A stretch of 45,219 nucleotides of DNA from an uncultured Collinsella sp. (GTDB lineage: Bacteria > Actinomycetota > Coriobacteriia > Coriobacteriales > Coriobacteriaceae): assembly GCA_900546775.1 (NCBI GenBank), contig UREM01000015.1, positions 1 through 45,219 on the forward strand. The letters run 5' to 3'. Positions 1-11,427 of the stretch are shown in pieces. The translations under genes and the position numbers were made by a program. The notes under the pieces are model-generated. The model did not search any database. It was not told the origin of the DNA and saw nothing but the letters and a program-made list of their open reading frames with translations. Numbering within the stretch: position 1 is the stretch's first letter; each line of letters begins with the position of its first letter.

Positions 1-3430
<3,430 letters not shown>

Positions 3431-3575
3431 CGCACCTCGCGGCCCGCGGGACATGCGCTCGAAAGCGCGGTCCGGGCACGAGGATGCCCCCGAGTCAGAT
3501 CTTTCCTATGCGCCATGCGGCCCCCAGGGCACGTAGATGAGACCCAGGACACCGTAACGGTGGGCGCCGCCCACC
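3431..3575 (+). other. 23S-5S spacer with 3' processing arm
   Basis: The spacer carries GGCCCGCGGGA at 3441-3451, the partner of 436-446, and a small hairpin GCGCT/AGCGC just after it. No tRNA is seen. The last bases (CCACC at 3571-3575) extend the 5S terminal stem by pairing with GGTGG at 3693-3697. Confidence 0.7.
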
Positions 3576-3692
3576 GGTCAGCGGCCAGAGCATGGGGGGC
3601 ACGCCCGGTCCCGTTCCGAACCCGGAAGCTAAGCCCCATCGCGCCGAGAGTACTGCGGGGCCAGCCCGTGGGAGGCCAGGGCGCCGCTGACC
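3576..3692 (+). rRNA. 5S ribosomal RNA
   Basis: A 117-base gene. It has the conserved core CCCGGTCCCGTTCCGAAC followed by CCGGAAGCTAAG, and the later TACTGCGGGG and GTGGGAGGCCAGG segments. The terminal stem GGTCAGCGGC/GCCGCTGACC defines the ends, which may be off by one or two bases because pairing continues into the precursor. Confidence 0.95.
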
Positions 3693-3726
3693 GGTGGACG
3701 GCACCGAGCCGTCGGATGACTTGAAG

Positions 3727-3758
3727 AAGGGGGAGGCCTCGCGGCCTCCCCCTTTTTT
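3727..3758 (+). terminator. rRNA operon terminator
   Basis: Perfect 10-bp stem GGGGGAGGCC/GGCCTCCCCC with loop TCGC, followed by six T. An A-rich left flank pairs with the first T residues. It lies 35 bases after 5S with no gene between, so it ends the rRNA transcript and isolates coaE. Confidence 0.93.
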
Positions 3759-3826
3759 GCGTTTTATAAAGAGCTGTAATACAAGAACTCGCCTTCTTTT
3801 AGCTTGTCTTACTGTTTGGCTGTATT

Positions 3827-3857
3827 TTGAGTCCTTCTTTTGTATTTGCGCGATAAT
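3827..3857 (+). promoter_or_regulatory. candidate coaE promoter
   Basis: TTGAGT at 3827-3832 and GATAAT at 3852-3857 resemble -35 and -10 boxes in an A+T-rich stretch between the rRNA terminator and coaE. The 19-base spacer is longer than ideal, so the -35 assignment is weak. The -10 is better supported. Confidence 0.4.
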
Positions 3858-3885
3858 AATTCCCATTGGCGTTAGGGAGGACTTG

Positions 3886-4527
3886 ATGTTTACCGTTTTT
3901 GTCTTGGGCAATATTGCTTCGGGTAAGTCGACTGCCTGCCGCTATCTCGAATCTCATGGCGCCATGCTTATCGATCTGGACGAGCTTGCCAAATCGCTGT
4001 ATGTGCCAGGCTCCGATATCGTCAATGCCCTCGCGGAAGAATTTGGCTGGGATATTTTGGATGAGGAGGGCGGCATTCGCCGCAGCATCCTCGCTTCTCG
4101 AGCTTTCGCTTCTCCTGATTCGGTCGCACGGCTCAATGACCTTGTGCACCCCGTTCTCATTGAGCAGCTGTCACTGAGGATTCTCGATCCGGTTTGTTGT
4201 ACGGTTTCATCTCCCCGTTATCCCTTTGCGGTTGTCGAGGTTTCTGCTCCGACTGGTTTTGAGGATGCATTTGGCTTGGCTGATGAAATTCTGGTCATCA
4301 GCGCCCCTTTGTCAGTTCGTCGCGAGCGTGCTATTCAGCGTGGCATGGAGCCATCTGATTTCGATGCCCGTTCTGCTTGCCAGCCCGATGAGTCTGCGCT
4401 GTGCAATCTCGCTACAACGGTGATTGATAATGCCGCAGGCGATAATTCGCTCTTTGAGCAGCTTGACTCATGGCTTGCATGCCATGGGTTTATAGACACT
4501 GCGAATAAGGAGGATGCCGATGCCTAA
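3886..4527 (+). CDS. coaE: dephospho-CoA kinase (CoaE)
   Basis: A 213-residue cytoplasmic P-loop kinase that phosphorylates dephospho-CoA with ATP, the last step of coenzyme A synthesis. The P-loop GNIASGKST is at about residues 8-16 and is followed by the DLDEL acidic segment (about 32-36). The HPVL segment (about 86-89) is the family motif near the CoA site. The ATG at 3886 has AGGGAGG at 3874-3880. The frame stays open further upstream into the 5S gene, but that stretch crosses the rRNA terminator and cannot be coding. It overlaps the next gene by 8 bases, so the two are translationally coupled. It is visibly poorer in G+C than the glycolytic genes later in the window. Confidence 0.93.
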   Translation: MFTVFVLGNIASGKSTACRYLESHGAMLIDLDELAKSLYVPGSDIVNALAEEFGWDILDEEGGIRRSILASRAFASPDSVARLNDLVHPVLIEQLSLRILDPVCCTVSSPRYPFAVVEVSAPTGFEDAFGLADEILVISAPLSVRRERAIQRGMEPSDFDARSACQPDESALCNLATTVIDNAAGDNSLFEQLDSWLACHGFIDTANKEDADA

Positions 4528-5101
4528 GACACGTTTCTTTGCGTGGTATCGCCTTATACCGCTGGCTGCCGTTTTTGCCTTCGGCCTTATCTCATTCGTT
4601 TACTCGTGTGCTCCTGCGGCTTTCTTTAAGCCGCTGTATCCCATTGACTACGAGGCGTATGTAAAGCAATCGAGCATTTCGCATAATCTGGATCCGTATC
4701 TGGTGTGCGCTGTCATTAAGTCGGAATCGAATTGGGATCCCGAGGCTGAGTCGAATCAGGGTGCTCAGGGATTGATGCAGCTGATGCCCGAGTCTGCCCA
4801 GGATATGATCGCCAAGGGTCTTGTCGACGGTGGGGGGTATTCGGCCGACAACCTTAACGATCCTGCTACGAATATCGAGTTTGGCTGCGCGTACCTCTCG
4901 TATCTCTTAACGTATTTCAACGGGTCGACGGATAGCGCTATTGCCGCATATAACGCCGGCATGGGCAATGTGGATGGTTGGGCGCAGCAGAGCACCTCGC
5001 TTCACAATGCGATTACCTTCCCCGAGACGCAGGCTTATCTGATTCGCGTCAATAATGCCTGGGTTCGCTATAAGACGCTCTATCCCGATCGGTTCGTATA
5101 G
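4520..5101 (+). CDS. lytic transglycosylase, SLT domain, membrane-anchored
   Basis: A 193-residue protein with a short basic N-terminus and one hydrophobic segment (about residues 10-32), so it is probably exported and anchored or cleaved. The SLT/goose-lysozyme-type domain follows: the catalytic Glu is in IKSESNW, then GAQGLMQLMP and the AIAAYNAGMGNV motif. Such enzymes cut the MurNAc-GlcNAc bond of peptidoglycan to give 1,6-anhydro ends. The ATG at 4520 is preferred to the one at 4514 because AAGGAGG at 4507-4513 sits 6 bases before 4520 but touches 4514. It overlaps the coaE stop by 8 bases. Confidence 0.9.
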   Translation: MPKTRFFAWYRLIPLAAVFAFGLISFVYSCAPAAFFKPLYPIDYEAYVKQSSISHNLDPYLVCAVIKSESNWDPEAESNQGAQGLMQLMPESAQDMIAKGLVDGGGYSADNLNDPATNIEFGCAYLSYLLTYFNGSTDSAIAAYNAGMGNVDGWAQQSTSLHNAITFPETQAYLIRVNNAWVRYKTLYPDRFV

Positions 5102-5152
5102 GACTAAGCCCACCTCCTGCGTATACTGCAGATGTATGAGTTAGGAGTATCC

Positions 5153-7393
5153 ATGGCGGAATTTGAAGTAGAACGCGTTGGTGGTGAACTTAAGCGCTTT
5201 GGCGTTGAGGGCGCTGAGGTGCCGTTTGAAGTCGTTTCTCCCTATGAGCCTGCAGGTTCTCAGCCTAAGGCCATTGAGTCGCTTGTGCAGGGTGTGAGGG
5301 ACGGAGATCGCTATCAGGTTTTGCTGGGCGTGACTGGTTCGGGCAAGACCTTCACGATGGCTAAGACTATTGAGGCCCTGGGGAAGCCGACGCTGGTCAT
5401 GGCTCCGAATAAAACGCTTGCCGCTCAGCTTGCGAGCGAGCTCAAAGAGTTCTTTCCCAATAACGCTGTGGTCTACTTCGTCTCGTACTACGACTACTAT
5501 CAGCCCGAGGCGTATGTGCCGCAAAGTGATACATATATCGAGAAAGACTCATCGATTAACGAAGAGGTCGAGATGCTGCGCCATCAGGCGACCGCATCAC
5601 TGCTCTCTCGACGAGATGTGATCGTCGTCGCATCGGTCTCGTGTATCTATGGCATTGGCTCTCCTGAGGACTATGCGGGCCTAGCCCCGAACGTCGACAA
5701 GAAGGTGCCGCTCGAGCGCGATGACTTTATCCATGCACTTATCGACATTCAATATGATCGCAATGACTATGACCTGGCACGCGGCACGTTCCGCGTGCGC
5801 GGCGATGTTGTCGACGTGTATCCGCCTTATGCCGAGCATCCGTTGCGGTTTGAGTTCTTTGGCGACGAGGTCGAGCTGATTGCCGAGATCGATGAGGTCA
5901 CCGGTGAGATGCTGCGTGAGTACGAGGCCATCCCCGTATGGCCGGCATCGCACTACGTGACCGAGAAGCCGAAGGTCAAGGCGGCTCTGAAATCGATCAG
6001 CGAAGAGTGCGAGAAGCGCGTGGCGGAGCTCAAGGCGACCGACAAGTTGCTCGAGGCGCAGCGTCTGCAGCAGCGCACCGATTATGATCTTGAGATGCTC
6101 GAGACGATGGGCTTTTGCAACGGCATCGAGAACTACTCGCGTCATCTGGACGGTCGCAAGCCGGGCGAGCCGCCGTTTACCCTGATCGATTACTTTCCCA
6201 AGGATATGCTCTGCATCATCGATGAGAGCCATGTGACAGTGCCGCAGATTCGCGGCATGCACGAAGGTGACCGCTCGCGTAAGGTGACGCTGGTGGAACA
6301 CGGTTTTCGCCTGCCCTCGGCGCTCGATAACCGCCCGCTTCGTTTCGATGAGTTTGAGGCAAGGATCCCCCAGTTTATCTATGTTTCGGCCACGCCGGGC
6401 GACTATGAGCTGCGGGTTAGCCAGAACGACGTTGAGCAGATTATTCGTCCGACCGGTCTGCTCGATCCCAAGATCGACGTTCGTCCGGTCCGAGGCCAGA
6501 TTGACGATCTTGAGGACGAGATTCGCGAGCGCGTTGCCCGCAAGGAGCGCGTGCTGGTGACCACGTTGACCAAGCGCATGGCCGAGGACCTGACCGACCA
6601 TCTGCTCGACGCGGGCATTAAGGTCAATTACATGCACTCTGATACGGCGACAATGGACCGTGTCGAGATCTTGCGAACGCTGCGCGAGGGCAAGATCGAT
6701 GTTCTCGTTGGCATCAACCTGCTTCGCGAGGGCTTGGATCTTCCCGAGGTCTCACTGGTGGCAATTCTCGATGCCGATAAGGAAGGCTTCTTGCGCAACC
6801 GCCGTTCGCTGATTCAGACGATTGGCCGTGCGGCCCGTAACGCCGATGGCGAAGTCATCATGTATGCAGACGTTGTGACCGATTCGATGAAAGAGGCCAT
6901 CGAGGAGACGCAGCGCCGTCGCGAGATTCAGATGGCATATAACGAAGAACATGGCATTGTGCCCAAGACAGTGCGCAAGGCCATCAACGACATCTCAAGT
7001 TTTATTGCCGAGGCCGAAAAAACTGTGGGCTCCAAGGGACGCTCGAAGGGCGACTCTCTTGGCCATGGCGCATTCTATACGCCCGATGAGCCGAGCGAGG
7101 GCGGTGTGCCGGAAACGGTGGCGCCCGAGCAGACACTTGCGGAACAGTTGGAAGAACTGCCGCATGACGAGCTTGTGCGGATCGTCGAAACCATGGAAGA
7201 GGATATGCGTAACGCTTCTGCCGCCATGGACTTTGAGGAGGCGGCGCGCCTGCGCGATGCCGTCGTTCAGATTCGGGCGATGCTCGAGGGTGCGTCTGAG
7301 GACGAGACGATCGAGCGCTTACGTTCGCAGGCCCGCAAGGGTTCCACGTTCGCATCGGGCAGAAAACGCCAGGGTGCACGGTTTAAGAAATAG
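5153..7393 (+). CDS. uvrB: excinuclease ABC subunit B (UvrB)
   Basis: A 746-residue damage-verifying helicase of nucleotide excision repair, working with UvrA and UvrC. Walker A GVTGSGKT is at about residues 59-66. The beta-hairpin segment [12 protein letters not shown] that clamps DNA is present, as are the DESH box (about 356) and the helicase segment [11 protein letters not shown]-terminal UVR motif ([13 protein letters not shown]) binds UvrC. The protein is longer than the usual 660-700 residues because of an acidic, low-complexity linker before the UVR motif and a basic tail after it. The ATG at 5153 follows TAGGAG; the in-frame ATG at 5132 has no ribosome site. A TATACT box at 5122-5127 may be its -10. 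Confidence 0.97.
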   Translation: MAEFEVERVGGELKRFGVEGAEVPFEVVSPYEPAGSQPKAIESLVQGVRDGDRYQVLLGVTGSGKTFTMAKTIEALGKPTLVMAPNKTLAAQLASELKEFFPNNAVVYFVSYYDYYQPEAYVPQSDTYIEKDSSINEEVEMLRHQATASLLSRRDVIVVASVSCIYGIGSPEDYAGLAPNVDKKVPLERDDFIHALIDIQYDRNDYDLARGTFRVRGDVVDVYPPYAEHPLRFEFFGDEVELIAEIDEVTGEMLREYEAIPVWPASHYVTEKPKVKAALKSISEECEKRVAELKATDKLLEAQRLQQRTDYDLEMLETMGFCNGIENYSRHLDGRKPGEPPFTLIDYFPKDMLCIIDESHVTVPQIRGMHEGDRSRKVTLVEHGFRLPSALDNRPLRFDEFEARIPQFIYVSATPGDYELRVSQNDVEQIIRPTGLLDPKIDVRPVRGQIDDLEDEIRERVARKERVLVTTLTKRMAEDLTDHLLDAGIKVNYMHSDTATMDRVEILRTLREGKIDVLVGINLLREGLDLPEVSLVAILDADKEGFLRNRRSLIQTIGRAARNADGEVIMYADVVTDSMKEAIEETQRRREIQMAYNEEHGIVPKTVRKAINDISSFIAEAEKTVGSKGRSKGDSLGHGAFYTPDEPSEGGVPETVAPEQTLAEQLEELPHDELVRIVETMEEDMRNASAAMDFEEAARLRDAVVQIRAMLEGASEDETIERLRSQARKGSTFASGRKRQGARFKK

Positions 7394-7398
7394 CAAAC

Positions 7399-7430
7399 AG
7401 GTCCCGAGTTCCCTGTGGAGCTCGGGGCCT
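7399..7430. terminator. terminator between convergent uvrB and FAD gene
   Basis: AGGTCCCGAG at 7399-7408 pairs with CTCGGGGCCT at 7421-7430 (10 bp with one G-T) around a 12-base loop, starting six bases after the uvrB stop. The T run to the right is short and broken (ATGTCTTTT). It probably ends uvrB and may also serve the convergent minus-strand gene. Confidence 0.6.
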
Positions 7431-7458
7431 ATGTCTTTTGCGCGCTGGAATTCGTGCG

Positions 7459-9099
7459 TTAGAGGTCTGCGATCAGGGCTTCGGCACAACGGATGCCGTC
7501 GGTGGCTGCGCTCATGATGCCGCCGGCATATCCAGCTCCCTCACCACAAGGGTAGAGGCCCGGGGTCGACACGGCATGGCACGTTCGGTCTCGGGTGACA
7601 GTGACCGGTGAGCTCGAACGAGTCTCCACGCCGGTAAGAATGGCATCGGGGCGGTCGTAGCCGCGTAGCTTTTTTCCGAGTAGGGGAAGTCCCAGGCGGA
7701 GCGACTCGACGATATGCTGCGGCAGGGCTTCGTCAATTGCCGTCCAGGTCACACCGAGCGGATAGGTGGGCTTTACCTTTCCGGGCGCCTTGCTGGCGCG
7801 TCCTGCGAGGAAATCTCCGACGAGTTGTGCCGGTGCGTTCCAGTTGGAACCGCCCAGGCGATAGGCGGCCGCCTCGCAGGCACGCTGGAGCTCGACGCCG
7901 GCGAGCGGGTCATCGTTAGGAAGGTCCTCAGGCGTGACGTTAACGAGTAGGGCGGCATTTGCATTGCGTCCGTCGCGGGCATTGAGACTGGCGCCGTTGA
8001 CGCACAGGTGGCCCTGCTCGGAAGAGGCGGCGACAACCTGCCCGCCGGGGCACATGCAAAACGAGAACACGCTGCGGCCGTTGGGAAGATGGGCGACGAG
8101 CTTGTAAGGGGCTGCTCCGAGGGCAGGATGTCCCGCCGAGGCTCCGTATTGGACTCGGTCGATGTCGCGCTGCGGATGCTCGATGCGAACGCCCATGGCA
8201 AAGGTCTTTTGTGCGAGGGCCACGTTGTGGCCCTTAAGGAGCTCAAAAATATCGCGAGCAGAATGCCCGCAGGCGAGGATGAGGTGCTTTGTCTCGATTG
8301 GCTCGCAAGCGGCGTCTTGGGACGATTGGACATCAATACCGGTGATGGCGCCAGACGCGTCGATGCGAATGTCGACGAGCTTCGTTCGATAGCGGACGAC
8401 ACCTCCGAGCTGCTCGATGCGCTGGGATATAGCGGTGACGACCGTGGGAAGGATGTCGGAGCCAATGTGCGGCTTGGCATCCCACAGAATATCGCGGGGC
8501 GCGCCCGCCTCGACGAAGGTTTCGAGGATAAGGCGATGGGCGGGATTTTTGGTTCCCGTATTGAGTTTGCCGTCCGAGAAGGTTCCCGCGCCGCCCAGGC
8601 CAAACTGGATATTGCTCTCGGGGTCGAGGATGCGCTCCTTTAGAAAGAGGTCGATCGCCTGCGAGCGGCGAAATGCCGGGTCGCCGCGCTCGATGAGCAA
8701 GGGCTTAAGACCTGCTTCGGCGAGCGTAAGCGCAGCGAAAAGGCCGGCGCATCCGGCGCCGACAACGACAGGGCGTTCTTGAGGCGCGTCGGAGGCGGGG
8801 GAGGGGAATGAAGGCTCATCGTCTTCTATCGCGCGTACGCGCGAGCGGTCACGCTCGGCAACGCTGTCGACCGCTTCTCGCTCGAGGTGGGGACTAGTCA
8901 GCTCAACACGAAAGCTCAGGATAAAATGGACGTCTCGTTTTTTGCGAGCGTCGATTGACTTGCGGTGGAGCTCGATGGACTTGATCTCGGAGTCCTTGCA
9001 ACGTAGGACGCGCTTGGCGACTCGCTTGCCAACAATGAGACAGGCATTTTCATCGCCGGCTTCATCGAGCGACGCGTTGACTTGGGTGATTTCGATCAT
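7459..9099 (-). CDS. FAD-dependent dehydrogenase, COG2509-like
   Basis: A 546-residue cytoplasmic flavoprotein. An N-terminal domain of about 95 residues carries no cofactor motif. It is followed by the dinucleotide fold VVGAGCAGLFAALTLAEAG, the acidic end LLIERG, and the FGLGGAGTFSDGKLNTG segment typical of this uncharacterised family. The C-terminus carries the second FAD motif (PCGEGAGYAGGIMSAATDG). Substrate and reaction are unknown. The ATG at 9099 has AAGGAG six bases upstream, so the longer open frame to 9222 is rejected. A terminator-like hairpin lies directly before this ribosome site, so expression may depend on read-through or on a short promoter inside the 80-base gap. Confidence 0.85.
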   Translation of the reverse strand: MIEITQVNASLDEAGDENACLIVGKRVAKRVLRCKDSEIKSIELHRKSIDARKKRDVHFILSFRVELTSPHLEREAVDSVAERDRSRVRAIEDDEPSFPSPASDAPQERPVVVGAGCAGLFAALTLAEAGLKPLLIERGDPAFRRSQAIDLFLKERILDPESNIQFGLGGAGTFSDGKLNTGTKNPAHRLILETFVEAGAPRDILWDAKPHIGSDILPTVVTAISQRIEQLGGVVRYRTKLVDIRIDASGAITGIDVQSSQDAACEPIETKHLILACGHSARDIFELLKGHNVALAQKTFAMGVRIEHPQRDIDRVQYGASAGHPALGAAPYKLVAHLPNGRSVFSFCMCPGGQVVAASSEQGHLCVNGASLNARDGRNANAALLVNVTPEDLPNDDPLAGVELQRACEAAAYRLGGSNWNAPAQLVGDFLAGRASKAPGKVKPTYPLGVTWTAIDEALPQHIVESLRLGLPLLGKKLRGYDRPDAILTGVETRSSSPVTVTRDRTCHAVSTPGLYPCGEGAGYAGGIMSAATDGIRCAEALIADL

Positions 9100-9115
9100 C
9101 GAGGTCTCCTTAGAG

Positions 9116-9150
9116 GCAAGAAAGAGGCCGTCCGGTATCCCAGACGGCCC
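9116..9150 (-). terminator. terminator-like hairpin before the FAD gene
   Basis: On the minus strand GGCCGTC and GACGGCC (9143-9149 and 9126-9132) form a 7-bp stem with a 10-base loop, followed by TCTTTCTT. It lies 30 bases after the stop of the upstream flavoprotein gene and less than 10 bases before the next ribosome binding site. It may be a plain terminator or a leader attenuator. Confidence 0.65.
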
Positions 9151-9163
9151 GAATGTGTTTTTG

Positions 9164-9169
9164 ATTATA
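9164..9169 (-). promoter_or_regulatory. candidate -10 box upstream of the hairpin
   Basis: The minus strand reads TATAAT, a perfect -10 hexamer, in the short gap between the stop of the gene at 9180 and the hairpin at 9126-9149. No convincing -35 is seen 16-18 bases upstream, where the end of the preceding gene lies. If used, the transcript would begin just before the hairpin. Confidence 0.35.
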
Positions 9170-9179
9170 GACTGCGCGG

Positions 9180-10451
9180 CTACAGGCTGCTTGCAGCGCG
9201 AATGCCCGAGAGCCAGGCCCACGCAAGGTTAAAGCCTCCGCAATCGGCGTCGATGTCGAGCGCTTCGCCGCAGACGTAAAGCGGGGCGTCGACAACGCTG
9301 CGCGCGCGTAGACTGGGTGTTGAGATGCTCTCGACAGATACGCCACCACGCGTGACCTGCGCCGAGCGCTCATCGGTCGTCCCCTCGGCAAACAGCTTAA
9401 AGTGCTTGAGGATCGAGACCAGATGGATGACATCGTTGGAGCCTGGATGGCACTGTTCGAACGCTGTGCAGACGACGCGGGAGAGTTGCGGGGCGAGCAT
9501 GCCGTCGAGCCAACGGGGATCGCGGGGTGAAAAGCGGCCGAGCAGTTCAACGCGCCGGTTGAGCATATCGAGCAACTCGTCTTTGGAGAGGTCGGGGAAA
9601 ACGTCGAGCAGGATCGTATCGCCGTGCTGGATACGACGAGAGAGGTTGAAGACAGCGACACCCGAGATACCGAAGGTTCGAAACAGCACTTCACCGTCTT
9701 CGTGCCAGAGCTCATTATGATTGCGGGCGAGCGTCAAGCAGGCGCGGACGCGCAGGCCATCCAACGTCTTGAGTGCCGCTCGATCGCCAACGACCGTTGC
9801 CGATACGGGGCAGAGGATGGGGCGCAGCGAAGTGAGGGGAAGGCGAAACGTATCGGCGATACCGGTGGGGTTGCCGCCCGTAGCGATAATTACGGCATGT
9901 GCCTGCAGGGCCTCGTTCTTGCGAGGGACATCGGCGAGCGCCTTCCGAAGCGAGCGGAGCTCCGATTTTCGGTCGTCGTGCTTTTTTGCCTTGAGCGCCC
10001 GCGCTGGACGGTCTATTTGGAGTGCCCAGCCTTCGGAAGCTTTGTGCGCCGTGGCAACGTTGGCTCCGCAGATTAAGGTGACGCCCAGACGATCACAAAC
10101 GTTGAGAAGCGCGTCGCGCACCGATTCGGCGCGAAGGGAGCGCGGGTACAGCCGGCCTTCCTCGGAGGTTGTCATGATGCCCAGCGAGGAGAAGAAACCC
10201 ATAAGCTCTTGTTCGGGCTGGGGGCCCATGACGGATTCGACGAATGCGGGGTGGTTATACCGCTGAGGATCAATCGATTCGTTGGAGAGGTTGCAACGGC
10301 CGTTACCGGTCGCAAGGAGCTTGAGGCCGCAGGCGACATCGCGCTCAACGATGCAGACGCTTTTGCCAGCGCGTGCGGCCGTAATGGCGGCGGCGAGGCC
10401 TGAAGCCCCGCCGCCGATTACCAAGACGTCATAGAGGGCGCTCGCGTTCAC
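9180..10451 (-). CDS. HI0933/YhiN/BaiN-family flavoprotein
   Basis: A 423-residue NAD(P)/FAD-dependent oxidoreductase of the HI0933-like family. The N-terminal FAD fold is VLVIGGGASGLAAAITAARAG with VCIVERD at the end of the second strand. The family segment GNGRCNLSN is at about residues 52-60. The C-terminus has CGEALDIDADCGGFNLAWAW, the second FAD-binding motif. One family member, BaiN of Clostridium scindens, acts in bile-acid reduction; nothing here shows that this protein does so. The start is GTG at 10451, directly after the mrp stop (TAAGTG), so translation is probably coupled to mrp. The ribosome site within mrp is weak. Confidence 0.85.
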   Translation of the reverse strand: MNASALYDVLVIGGGASGLAAAITAARAGKSVCIVERDVACGLKLLATGNGRCNLSNESIDPQRYNHPAFVESVMGPQPEQELMGFFSSLGIMTTSEEGRLYPRSLRAESVRDALLNVCDRLGVTLICGANVATAHKASEGWALQIDRPARALKAKKHDDRKSELRSLRKALADVPRKNEALQAHAVIIATGGNPTGIADTFRLPLTSLRPILCPVSATVVGDRAALKTLDGLRVRACLTLARNHNELWHEDGEVLFRTFGISGVAVFNLSRRIQHGDTILLDVFPDLSKDELLDMLNRRVELLGRFSPRDPRWLDGMLAPQLSRVVCTAFEQCHPGSNDVIHLVSILKHFKLFAEGTTDERSAQVTRGGVSVESISTPSLRARSVVDAPLYVCGEALDIDADCGGFNLAWAWLSGIRAASSL

Positions 10452-11282
10452 TTAGGCCTCGTCGGTCTCGTGCGGGGTAATAGCCTCGACGGCAGAGACT
10501 GCCTTGGGCAACATGCCATCGGGCAGCGCGGTCTCGACCTCGCCCTTATCGCAGGCCTCGGCGAGTGCCGGATTAATGGGAAGCTGGCCCAAGATGTCGA
10601 GGTTATAGCGCTCTGCGACCTCGGGGAGCTTGCTCTTGCCAAAGACCTCGATCTTCTTGCCGCAGTCGGGGCACTCAATATAGCTCATGTTCTCGACAAT
10701 GCCCAGAATGGGGACGTTCATCTTCTCGGCCATGTTGACCGCCTTGGCGACGATCATCGAGACCAGATCCTGCGGGCTCGTGACAATGACGATGCCGTCG
10801 ACCGGCAGCGACTGGAAGACGGTGAGCGCGACGTCGCCTGTTCCCGGAGGCATGTCGACCAGTAGGTAGTCGATGGGGCCCCACGAGGTCTCGCTCCAGA
10901 ACTGCCTAATGGCGCCTGCGATGACCGGACCGCGCCAAAGGACGGGGTCGGTCTCGTTTTGGAGCAGCAGGTTGGAGCTCATGACCTTGACGCCGTGCTC
11001 GGAGATTTCGGGCAGCATAAGGTTGCCAAGGGCATGGACGTGGCGTCCACTCATACCGAACATCTTGGGGATAGAGGGACCGGTGATGTCGGCATCGAGG
11101 ACGCCGACCTTGTGGCCGTGACGGGCAAGCTCGGTGGCGATGGCACCGGTGACAAATGACTTGCCGACACCGCCCTTGCCGGAAAGCACGGCGATGACGC
11201 GCTTGACCTCGGACAGCGTGTTCTCCTCAAATTGCGACGGCGACGTTTGTCCGCCGGCGGCCTGTGCGTGTTCGCAACCCAT
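10452..11282 (-). CDS. mrp: Mrp/ApbC-type iron-sulfur carrier ATPase
   Basis: A 276-residue P-loop ATPase of the Mrp/NBP35 family, which holds and passes on Fe-S clusters as a cytoplasmic dimer. The deviant Walker A GKGGVGKS is at about residues 36-43. It is followed by LDADITGPSIPKM, DMPPGTGD (Walker B region) and the cluster-binding CPDC pair near the C-terminal third. The N-terminus CEHA carries another cysteine. The ATG at 11282 has AAGGAG seven bases upstream; longer forms lack one. It heads a three-gene minus-strand run with the two flavoproteins. Confidence 0.92.
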   Translation of the reverse strand: MGCEHAQAAGGQTSPSQFEENTLSEVKRVIAVLSGKGGVGKSFVTGAIATELARHGHKVGVLDADITGPSIPKMFGMSGRHVHALGNLMLPEISEHGVKVMSSNLLLQNETDPVLWRGPVIAGAIRQFWSETSWGPIDYLLVDMPPGTGDVALTVFQSLPVDGIVIVTSPQDLVSMIVAKAVNMAEKMNVPILGIVENMSYIECPDCGKKIEVFGKSKLPEVAERYNLDILGQLPINPALAEACDKGEVETALPDGMLPKAVSAVEAITPHETDEA

Positions 11283-11337
11283 GTATGACTCCTTTGTATA
11301 TGCTGGGGCCGGGGCCCCGCGATGTGACACGAGCGTC

Positions 11338-11367
11338 ATTGTACCCTCGTTTGCGAGCGGGAGTCAT
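11338..11367 (-). promoter_or_regulatory. candidate mrp promoter
   Basis: On the minus strand ATGACT (11362-11367, four of six -35 bases) and TACAAT (11338-11343, five of six -10 bases) are 18 bases apart. They lie about 55 bases before the mrp start. A G+C-rich self-complementary stretch (GGGGCCGGGGCCCC, 11305-11318 region) follows in the leader. Confidence 0.5.
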
Positions 11368-11427
11368 TTGCGATGCGTTTGGGCCGAGCGTGCTTGCAAT
11401 ACGATGGGCCCAAGCGAATGGGCGGGC

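Noticed and set aside
3694..3885. N-terminal extension of CoaE by 64 codons
   Set aside because: It would start inside 5S rRNA and read through the rRNA terminator; CoaE begins at its P-loop strand and has a good ribosome site at 3874-3880.
9100..9222. N-terminal extension of the COG2509-like protein by 41 codons
   Set aside because: It reads through the terminator-like hairpin and into the end of the upstream gene; ATG 9099 has an ideal ribosome site.
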